Below are positions 1 to 5,327 of a stretch of DNA of 8,162 bases, in pieces. The translations under genes were made by a program, and so were the position numbers. Location of the stretch: assembly GCA_025964405.1 (NCBI GenBank), contig JAOPYW010000152.1, positions 1 through 8,162 of the forward strand, in the 5' to 3' direction. The notes below the pieces were generated by a model. The model did no database searches. It was not told where the DNA came from and saw only the letters and a program-made list of their open reading frames with translations. Within the stretch, counting starts at the first letter, position 1. Each line of letters starts with the position of its first letter. The stretch comes from Thermoleophilia bacterium (GTDB lineage: Bacteria > Actinomycetota > Thermoleophilia > Gaiellales > SKUG01).

Positions 1-1
1 C

Positions 2-85
2 ACCACACGCCTCAACGCACCCACCAACACCCCCGCCGGCACCTACACCGGCACCGTCGCACTCACCGCACTCGCCAACCCCTAA
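2..85 (+). CDS. C-terminal end of a secreted or surface beta-sandwich protein (partial, 5' end outside window)
   Basis: Only the last 27 codons and the TAA stop are present; the gene enters from the left edge. The reading frame is fixed by near-perfect agreement with the end of the large protein that stops at 4499. Both run TTRL, then a proline-rich turn, then G-T/S-Y-T-G-T/S-V, and both finish exactly in LANP before the stop. I count 17 identical residues of 27. This is the last strand pair of the shared C-terminal beta-sandwich domain, so the missing upstream part is probably another exported multidomain protein and a tandem paralogue of the next gene. The Y-T-G-x-V-x-L-T ending resembles the end of WxL cell-wall-binding domains but has no tryptophan. 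Nothing can be said about its other domains. Confidence 0.8.
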   Translation, partial: TTRLNAPTNTPAGTYTGTVALTALANP

Positions 86-280
86 GGGACGGTGCTGCCC
101 CGGCTCGACAGCGGATTCCAGTCGAACCAGCAGCAGATCACCAACGCCTCGTCGTCGAATCCGGCGACGCGCCCACGATCGGTACTATCAGGGTCCAACA
201 ACAACGTTCCGCCGCGCAACGATCACCTCAGTTTCCGGTCCGTGAAGCCGATAATTCCCCGTGGCCCGCGCCCCTTCCCT
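86..280 (+). promoter_or_regulatory. Intergenic region with possible promoter for the large secreted-protein gene
   Basis: This stretch holds no convincing gene. The plus frame is open from GTG 92, but the translation before about 281 is low-complexity, rich in N, Q, S, R and P, and looks non-coding. It would also put the signal peptide deep inside the protein. Two AT-richer hexamers stand out in very GC-rich DNA: TACTAT at 183-188 and GATAAT at 250-255, the latter five of six matches to the sigma-70/SigA -10 consensus. Neither has a recognisable -35 box at the usual spacing. GATAAT would place the transcription start near 262, giving a short leader before the GTG at 281. No ribosome binding site was seen. 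A weak call. Confidence 0.3.
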
Positions 281-379
281 GTGCTGACTCGTGTGCGTTC
301 ATCGCGCATGTACGCACACGTGGTCATGGCCGCCGCCGTCCTTGCCATCACCGTCGCCACCGCCGGGCCCGCCCATGCG
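281..379 (+). other. Sec-type signal peptide (33 codons from GTG 281)
   Basis: Arginines lie in the first nine residues, followed by an uninterrupted hydrophobic stretch of Ala, Val, Leu, Ile and Met, then a GPAHA cleavage motif with small residues at -3 and -1. No twin-arginine motif and no lipobox cysteine are present. The mature protein is therefore predicted to be exported by Sec and released or held at the wall by other means. Confidence 0.7.
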
Positions 380-808
380 GTCAACTTCTCGGTAGGGCAG
401 AACGCCGACATGCTGCTCGGTGCCGATTCCTACACGGAAGCGGCGTTCGGACCGGACGTCCAGACGCAGTCGTCCTGGGGCATGGCCGAACCCGTCGCCG
501 TCGACGTCGACAGCAGCGGCAGCCTCTACGTGGTCGACAAGGACATGAACCGCGTGCAGCGCTGGGACACCACGCCCGGCAACACCACCCCGTCGACCGA
601 TGTCATCTTCAAGCCGACGGTCGCGAACGGTTCGACCCCTGACATCCACTGGTCGTGGGCGTACGGCGCGATCGACAAGGGGATGAAGGGGATGCGCAGT
701 ATCGCCGTCGCCGGCGACGGCGCCACCGCCCACCATCGCCGTCGGCGACAGCTTCGACAACCGCGCGATCATCCTCACGAAGAACGAGGGCTCGATCACC
801 GACGGTGA
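281..808 (+). CDS. N-terminal piece of a frameshifted secreted NHL-propeller/LamG protein
   Basis: This piece carries the signal peptide and the first two propeller blades of the large exported protein whose body continues in the next frame. From GTG 281 the n-region has three arginines (LTRVRSSR), then a hydrophobic core (VVMAAAVLAITVATA) and an AHA cleavage site ending at 379. GTG 293 and ATG 308 are alternative starts; 308 would leave almost no positive charge ahead of the core. No clear ribosome binding site precedes any of them. After cleavage the protein reads VNFSVGQN and then an NHL-type blade with DSSGSLYVVD and MNRVQRW (545-565). The frame is genuine up to roughly codon 728. After that the translation becomes arginine/histidine-rich nonsense and stops at 806-808, while the homologous sequence continues in the +1 frame. 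Treat this and the entry at 732-4499 as one gene; rejoined it encodes about 1405 residues. Confidence 0.7.
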   Translation: MLTRVRSSRMYAHVVMAAAVLAITVATAGPAHAVNFSVGQNADMLLGADSYTEAAFGPDVQTQSSWGMAEPVAVDVDSSGSLYVVDKDMNRVQRWDTTPGNTTPSTDVIFKPTVANGSTPDIHWSWAYGAIDKGMKGMRSIAVAGDGATAHHRRRRQLRQPRDHPHEERGLDHRR

Positions 809-2651
809 TTGCGGCACCATCGCCGTCGGCCAGCCCAACCTCAGCTCCAACGGGTCGGGCACCGCCCAGGCGGACGAGCTGTCGAGCACCGAGGACATCT
901 GGACGAACGGGTCGAACCGAACCGCGATCGCCGACGGGAGCAACCACCGCGTGCTCCTTTACACGACCTACCCGACCACCAGTGGCACGGCGACGGCCTC
1001 GGTCGTGCTCGGACAGGCAGGCTTCGGGCTGGCGAACAGCTGCGCCAACCGTGGCACGTACGACGTGCAATCGGCTTCGTGCAGCGGGGGCACGACGGCG
1101 GCCAACACCTTGAGCTACCCGAGCGGCGTGTTCTGGGACGGCACCTACCTCTACGTGGCCGACACCAACAACAACCGTGTGCTCGTCTGGATCGGCTGGC
1201 CGACGATCAACGGTGATCCCGCCGACTTCGTACTCGGCCAGTCGGCGATGAACCTCCGCGTGGCTGGCGATGCCGCGAACGAACTCGACCTGCCGTTGGC
1301 CGTCGCGGTGAAGGACACCGGAGCCAACCGTCGCATCGCGATCGCATCGGAGGGCTCGAACCGTGTGACTGTCTTCAACGGCACGCCGAGCACCAACATG
1401 TCAGCATCCGTGGTGCTCGGTCAGTCGGCGATGAACACCGGTACCGAGAACCAGGGCGGCGCGACCGCCACCGCCAACAGCCTCCGCTCCCCGCAGGGTC
1501 TCGCCTACGAGACGCTCGCCAACGGCGGCGCCCTCTGGGTCGCTGACACCGGCAACAACCGGGTGGTCCGGTACTCCACCCAGACGACCAACGCGGCCGC
1601 CGACCGAACCTTGGGGCACGCCCTGGCGACCTCCTCCGTGCCACTGGAATCCGCGAACCGCAACTACTTCAAGTCGCAGGTGCTCTCGTCCTACTCGGTC
1701 TACGGCCCGAAGCTCGGCATGACACCGTCCGGCCAGCTGATGGAGGCGAGCTTCGAGGAGGCCACCCTCCGGATCTGGAACACCCCCGACACCGTCAACG
1801 AGGCGTACAACCGGCGGTGGGGTCAGGCCAATCGCACCGACGCCGGCGCTGGCGTGCCCAGCCACACGCCATCGGCTACGCACCTCAAGGCGCCGGGACA
1901 GTCGTGGAGTGACGGCACGCGACTGCTGGTCGCCGATTCCGGCCAGAATCGCGTGCTCGTCTGGGATCACATGCCGACGTCGGACGTCGATCCCGCCAAC
2001 GCCGTGATCGGCCAACCGAACATGACGACCACCACGGGCTCGACAGCGCTCAACAAGACCTGGGCGCCCTGGGGCGTCACGAGTGACGGTGTCGATGTCT
2101 ACGTCAGTGAATACAACAACTCGCGCGTGTCGATCTACCGCGACTACTGGACCACCCTGCCACTCGTGAACGGGCCGACCTCCGACGTGGTTCTGGGCAC
2201 GACGGGAGTGGCCGGAACCGACGCGACACACCTCCGCAACCCGTTCGGGCTCTCGCTGTTCCAGGACCAGCTCTTTCTGGGCGACCGGGTCAACTACCGG
2301 ATCGCCATCTGGAACGATGCCCAGAACCTGGTGACGGGAGCCCCGATCGACGCCGTGGTCGGCCAGTCGAGTTTCACGGCCCGGGCAACCGGCACGCCGG
2401 GCTACAACAACGTAGGCGTCGATGCCAAGGGTGGTGGCCTGATGTGGGCCGGGTCGAGCGGCGCGTTCGCGCTCGACCCGATCCCGCGCTCGGGCGCCAC
2501 CACTGCGGGCATCGTCAACATCGGCACCGCTGGCGGAGCGTACGGCTCGGGCCCCGACCAATCGAAGGTCGGTTACGGTGCCGGCCTCGCAGCGAACGCC
2601 GGTCAGGTGTGGGTCGCGTCATCGGCGTTCGGTCGGCTCATGCGTTGGACC
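380..2651 (+). repeat. About twelve NHL-like beta-propeller repeats (protein level)
   Basis: A repeated unit of roughly 55-76 residues contains an SPxG/YPSGV turn, a DGxxLYVAD strand, an NNRVLVW strand and a VLGQ strand. The N-x-R-V-x-x-W/Y/F signature or a variant occurs at 545 (MNRVQRW), 756 (DNRAIIL), 942 (NHRVLLY), then in the 951 numbering at residues 74, 136, 202, 270 (degenerate, EATLRIW), 332, 390, 448, about 503 (very degenerate, SGAFALD) and 560 (FGRLMRW). The regular spacing supports twelve blades, which would fit two six-bladed propellers in tandem. NHL propellers commonly bind protein or RNA ligands, or act as scaffolds outside the cell. The repeats are diverged at DNA level and are not simple tandem DNA repeats. 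Confidence 0.75.
709..741 (+). other. Frameshift junction (one extra base, probably in the C run 729-731)
   Basis: Frame 2 (from 281) is coding up to about here, and frame 3 is coding from here to 4499. Frame 3 has a TGA at 684-686 and frame 2 has a TGA at 806-808, so the shift must lie in 687-805. If one C of the run at 729-731 is dropped, the translation becomes IAVAGDGATATIAVGDSFDN. This aligns without a gap to a later blade of the same protein (VAVKDTGANRRIAIASEGSN, about 1308-1367), which localises the event. The reading is a single-base insertion: a sequencing or assembly error, or a true inactivating mutation. No slippery heptamer or stimulatory structure suggesting programmed frameshifting was recognised. 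Confidence 0.75.
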
Positions 2652-4499
2652 GACCCGGGGCTCACGGCTCCCGTGGGGCCACCCACGGCGACGGTCGCCT
2701 GCAACGGGGCCGTGACGATCACGTGGACTGCCACCGAATCCACCACCATGACGGTTCGCTGGGGGCCGACCTCGATCGGCACCTGGGGCGGCGGTTGGCC
2801 GAACTCGGTGACCGACATGTACGGCGCCTCGCCCCGCTACGCGGGCCTCGCCCACGACACCACGCTCAACGTCACCGCCGCGGGCACGTACTACGCAATG
2901 GTGCAGCTCGCCGACTGGACGGGCGCCACGGGCACGTCGGCCGTCATCTCGTTCACCGTGCCCCCCACGTGCCCCGCGCCGACCGCAATGCTGGGCGACA
3001 ACGCCAACGCGCAGGCCGGCACGGGACGCGCGAATCCCTCCGCGACCAATGCACCGGCGATCACGTCGGGCACGTGGCACACGTCGTGGTTGAGCAGCGC
3101 GGGCGTCGACCTCGACACCTACCAGTCGCAGACCTGGAGCACGCCACCCGAGCAGGCCGGCGCCGTCTACCACCTCGACAACGCGGTGACGGGTGACACG
3201 AACGCCGCCTCGTCCACCGCAGGCGCGTGGACCGGCACGGCCACCTACACGCCTGGCAAGTTCGCACAGGCCATCTCGACGGCAGCGGGGCGGTACGTCT
3301 CCGTGGCCAACAGTGCGTCGATCAGCAAGGCGAACGACTTCACGGTCGACGCGTGGGTGCGGGCCGCGAGCATCACCGGCAACTACCCTGTCGTGGTCGG
3401 CAAGAGCGACGGCGGATGTGCGGCCGGCAACAACTGCAACTACTCCCTCGAGTTCCATCGCGTCGCGAACCAGGTGTGCGGCGTCGTCGTCACCACCGCC
3501 AACGTCGAGGTCGACGCCTGCGCCGCGTCAACAGCCCTCGTCGGGAGCGGTTGGCACCACCTCGCGATGGCGGTCGACGGCTCGAACAACCTCCGTCTCT
3601 ACGTCGACGGCGTGCTGGCCGACACGCAGGTCATGGGCGCCGCCGCTCGCACGACCACGGGCGTGCTCCGCATCGGCAACGAGACCTCAGGCAGTGAACC
3701 GTTCACGGGCGACGTCGACGAGGTGCGGTTCGCCCCGAAGGCGCTCGACGGGCCCGCGCTGCTCGGCTACGTCAAGACGCGGCGACCCCACCTGCAGCTC
3801 CTCCACGACACGGGAGTCGGCGGCGGCCAGGGCCTCGCGCTGGGAGCCGCCTGCAGCTCGGCCGCGCGCTGCGGCGACATCACGTATGCCGGCCCGCTCG
3901 ACGTGCTGCGGCAGGGTGCCCGCTACTGGAACCGTATGCTCTACAACACCGCCACGAACAACTACTGGACGAGTTGGGCCAATGACTGGCTGGAGACCGA
4001 CTCGACCTCGACGATCTCGATCAGCGTCAACCCGACCGTGAACCTCGGCACCACCCTGTCAGGCACCGACGCCTTCGGCACGAGCACGATCCAGGTCGCC
4101 AGCGACGACGCGGGCGGGTACCAGCTCCTGGCACACGACGCGAGCAACACGGTCGCCCTCACCGGCACGCCGTCGGGCACCATGCCCGATTTCCAGCCGC
4201 CCGCCCCGGCACCTGCGCCCTGGGCCGCATCCGCGCCGCTCGGCCTCGGGTTCAACGTGCGCGACGCCACGGGCGGTCGCCTCGCGAAGTGGGGCGCCGT
4301 CGGGCCCTTCCCCCAGACCGACGTCACCAACAACCTCTACGCGTCACTCGGCGTCGCCGACGTGCTGCTCCACCAGCGCTTGACCTACAGCCTCGCCACC
4401 GACTCCATCGTGCTCACCACGAGGCTCGACGTACCGCCCGCCAACCCGCCCGGCTCGTACACCGGATCCGTGACGCTCACGGTGCTGGCCAACCCCTAG
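732..4499 (+). CDS. Body of a large secreted NHL-propeller / Ig-like / LamG protein with WxL-like C-terminal domain
   Basis: This is the main part of the exported protein. The frame is open from 687, homology begins at about 732, and the first formal start codon in this frame is GTG 951 (1182 residues to TAG 4499). Numbered from 951, residues 1-570 are propeller blades marked by VLGQ/VIGQ and NNRVLVW-type strands, for example LYVADTNNNRVLVW at 67-80. Residues 575-671 form an Ig or Fn3-like sandwich. Residues 738-932 are a LamG/concanavalin-like jelly roll with DFTVDAWVR, GWHHLAMAVDGSNNLRLYVDG and GDVDEVRF, and carry four cysteines (823, 829, 843, 857) that could form disulfides. Residues 1018-1182 are a C-terminal beta-sandwich shared with the protein ending at 85. 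No catalytic residues, LPXTG motif or transmembrane anchor are seen. The architecture suggests extracellular binding of carbohydrate or protein ligands, or a cell-surface structural or adhesive role. That role is inferred from domains only; no close relative of known function is recognised. Because it has no start of its own, this piece depends on the 281-808 segment. Confidence 0.8.
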   Translation, partial: TIAVGDSFDNRAIILTKNEGSITDGDCGTIAVGQPNLSSNGSGTAQADELSSTEDIWTNGSNRTAIADGSNHRVLLYTTYPTTSGTATASVVLGQAGFGLANSCANRGTYDVQSASCSGGTTAANTLSYPSGVFWDGTYLYVADTNNNRVLVWIGWPTINGDPADFVLGQSAMNLRVAGDAANELDLPLAVAVKDTGANRRIAIASEGSNRVTVFNGTPSTNMSASVVLGQSAMNTGTENQGGATATANSLRSPQGLAYETLANGGALWVADTGNNRVVRYSTQTTNAAADRTLGHALATSSVPLESANRNYFKSQVLSSYSVYGPKLGMTPSGQLMEASFEEATLRIWNTPDTVNEAYNRRWGQANRTDAGAGVPSHTPSATHLKAPGQSWSDGTRLLVADSGQNRVLVWDHMPTSDVDPANAVIGQPNMTTTTGSTALNKTWAPWGVTSDGVDVYVSEYNNSRVSIYRDYWTTLPLVNGPTSDVVLGTTGVAGTDATHLRNPFGLSLFQDQLFLGDRVNYRIAIWNDAQNLVTGAPIDAVVGQSSFTARATGTPGYNNVGVDAKGGGLMWAGSSGAFALDPIPRSGATTAGIVNIGTAGGAYGSGPDQSKVGYGAGLAANAGQVWVASSAFGRLMRWTDPGLTAPVGPPTATVACNGAVTITWTATESTTMTVRWGPTSIGTWGGGWPNSVTDMYGASPRYAGLAHDTTLNVTAAGTYYAMVQLADWTGATGTSAVISFTVPPTCPAPTAMLGDNANAQAGTGRANPSATNAPAITSGTWHTSWLSSAGVDLDTYQSQTWSTPPEQAGAVYHLDNAVTGDTNAASSTAGAWTGTATYTPGKFAQAISTAAGRYVSVANSASISKANDFTVDAWVRAASITGNYPVVVGKSDGGCAAGNNCNYSLEFHRVANQVCGVVVTTANVEVDACAASTALVGSGWHHLAMAVDGSNNLRLYVDGVLADTQVMGAAARTTTGVLRIGNETSGSEPFTGDVDEVRFAPKALDGPALLGYVKTRRPHLQLLHDTGVGGGQGLALGAACSSAARCGDITYAGPLDVLRQGARYWNRMLYNTATNNYWTSWANDWLETDSTSTISISVNPTVNLGTTLSGTDAFGTSTIQVASDDAGGYQLLAHDASNTVALTGTPSGTMPDFQPPAPAPAPWAASAPLGLGFNVRDATGGRLAKWGAVGPFPQTDVTNNLYASLGVADVLLHQRLTYSLATDSIVLTTRLDVPPANPPGSYTGSVTLTVLANP
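2673..2963 (+). other. Ig/Fn3-like beta-sandwich domain in the large secreted protein
   Basis: Residues about 575-671 of the 951 frame follow the propeller. They show alternating hydrophobic strands typical of an Ig or fibronectin-type sandwich: TATVACNGAVTITWTAT at the start, AGTYYAMVQLADWTGATG in the middle and SAVISFTVPP at the end. The family is not assigned with certainty. It probably acts as a spacer between the propeller and the LamG domain. Confidence 0.45.
3162..3746 (+). other. LamG-like jelly-roll (concanavalin A-like) domain
   Basis: Residues about 738-932 of the 951 frame carry the Laminin_G_3-type signature in order: YHLDNAVTGDTN, GRYVSVANSASISKANDFTV leading into DAWVR, an internal strand YSLEFHR, then GWHHLAMAVDGSN, LRLYVDGVLAD and GDVDEVRFAPKALDG. 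These domains are common in secreted glycan-binding or adhesion proteins. The segment with cysteines at 823 and 829 (GGCAAGNNCNYS) and at 843 and 857 suggests two disulfides, consistent with export. Confidence 0.8.
4002..4496 (+). other. C-terminal WxL-like beta-sandwich domain
   Basis: Residues about 1018-1182 begin TISISVNPTVNLGTT, continue with a strand pair STIQVASDDAGGYQLLAHD, and end TTRLDVPPANPPGSYTGSV followed by TLTVLANP at the stop. The order (SxSxxV...VNLG, a V-x-S-D-x-x-G-G-Y-x-L strand, then P-P-G-S-Y-T-G-x-V-T-L-T at the extreme C-terminus) parallels the WxL surface domain of Gram-positive bacteria. The tryptophans of that family are replaced (GYQL, TLTVL). The same ending occurs in the gene stopping at 85. 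Family assignment is inference from pattern only; a cell-wall attachment or sorting role is plausible. Confidence 0.5.
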
Positions 4500-4524
4500 C
4501 GCACGCGCCACCCGTGTGCGTGCG
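4500..4524 (+). terminator. Hairpin directly after the secreted-protein stop codon
   Basis: Bases 4500-4508 pair with 4516-4524 (nine pairs, one of them G-U) around a seven-base loop, starting at the first base after the TAG. There is no T tract, so this is not a classic rho-independent terminator. Such bare GC-rich stems after stop codons are common at transcript ends in high-GC actinobacteria. It would separate the secreted-protein transcript from the methyltransferase gene starting 29 bases further on. Confidence 0.4.
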
Positions 4525-4553
4525 GAGTCAGGCGGGCGGGTACGCCGCTCCCC

Positions 4554-5318
4554 ATGAACCTGCCTGAGCACGCCACCCGAAATCGCGCCCAGTGGAACAC
4601 GTGGGCCGCCGACTTCGTCGATGCCGGGCGGCGCAACTGGGCGACGGCCGAGCCGAGCTGGGGCATCTGGAACCTGCCCGGGTCACGCGTCGACTTCTTC
4701 CAAGGCATCGAGCGCTTCGCGGGCACGGATGCGATCGAGCTCGGCTGCGGCACGGGCTACGTCTCGTCGTGGCTCACGCGTGCCGGTGCGCGGGTGACGG
4801 GCATCGACATCAGCGATGAGCAGCTGCGAACGGCGGGGGAGCTGCGCGCGCAGCACGACCTGACCGACATCAGCTTCCTCCAGGCGAGCGCCGAGGCGGT
4901 GCCGCTACCGGATGCGTCGTTCGACCTCGCCGTGTCGGAGTACGGTGCATCGATCTGGTGCGATCCCTATGCGTGGATTCCCGAGGCCGCCCGGTTGCTG
5001 CGCGTCGGCGGCGAGCTCATCTTCCTCGTCAACGGGCTGCTCGCGATGCTCTGCATGGACGAGGCGGGCATCCAGCCCGCGCTGCAGCGGCCGCTGTTCG
5101 GGCTGCACCGGGTGGAGTGGGACGACGACGATTCGGTGGAGTTCCACCTGCCGCACGGCGAGTGGATACGGCTGCTGCGCGCCAACGGCTTCGAGGTCGA
5201 ACGCCTGCTCGAGCTGCAGGCGCCCGCCGACGCGAAGACGACCTCCACGTGGGCCGACTCGGCGTGGGCGACGAAGTGGCCGACCGAAGAGGTCTGGCAC
5301 GCGCGCAAGGTGCGCTGA
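4554..5318 (+). CDS. Class I SAM-dependent methyltransferase (Methyltransf_11/UbiE-like fold)
   Basis: This 254-residue protein is a small-molecule-type Rossmann-fold methyltransferase; its substrate is unknown. Motif I, IELGCGTGYVS, is at residues 61-71 and binds SAM. The acidic residue after strand beta-2 is Asp85 in GIDIS and would contact the ribose. A UbiE-like segment ASAEAVPLPDASFDLAVSEY spans 111-130, with the motif-III region LLRVGGEL at 148-155. The N-terminal helix (residues 8-40, rich in Trp) and the C-terminal HGEWIRLLRANGFEVERLLEL segment are usual in this group, and the length is normal. ATG 4554 is the natural start because it leaves a short N-terminal helix before motif I. 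Only a weak GGCGGG stretch about 13-20 bases upstream could serve as a ribosome site. The gene lies 54 bases after the secreted-protein stop and converges on priA with nine bases between the stops. No signal peptide is present, so it is cytoplasmic. Nothing in the context reveals a pathway. Confidence 0.88.
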   Translation: MNLPEHATRNRAQWNTWAADFVDAGRRNWATAEPSWGIWNLPGSRVDFFQGIERFAGTDAIELGCGTGYVSSWLTRAGARVTGIDISDEQLRTAGELRAQHDLTDISFLQASAEAVPLPDASFDLAVSEYGASIWCDPYAWIPEAARLLRVGGELIFLVNGLLAMLCMDEAGIQPALQRPLFGLHRVEWDDDDSVEFHLPHGEWIRLLRANGFEVERLLELQAPADAKTTSTWADSAWATKWPTEEVWHARKVR

Positions 5319-5327
5319 CGCTGCCGG

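Noticed and set aside
92..280. Coding extension of the large protein back to GTG 92
   Set aside because: It would bury the signal peptide about 60 residues inside the protein, and the extra residues are low-complexity without beta-strand or domain character.
709..741. Programmed ribosomal frameshifting
   Set aside because: The required shift is +1, and I see no slippery sequence, rare-codon pause or internal Shine-Dalgarno site. A simple single-base insertion in a C run explains the data better.
299..943. Minus-strand open frame of 214 codons over the start of the large gene
   Set aside because: It overlaps the signal peptide and the first blades, which are clearly coding on the plus strand; biased shadow composition.
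1401..2561. Minus-strand open frame of 386 codons inside the large secreted-protein gene
   Set aside because: The plus strand has clear NHL repeats here. The minus translation is a compositionally biased shadow rich in R, G, V and A.
4430..4499. LPXTG-type sortase signal or C-terminal transmembrane anchor on the large protein
   Set aside because: No LPXTG motif, hydrophobic helix or basic tail follows the last beta strand; the protein ends directly in LANP.
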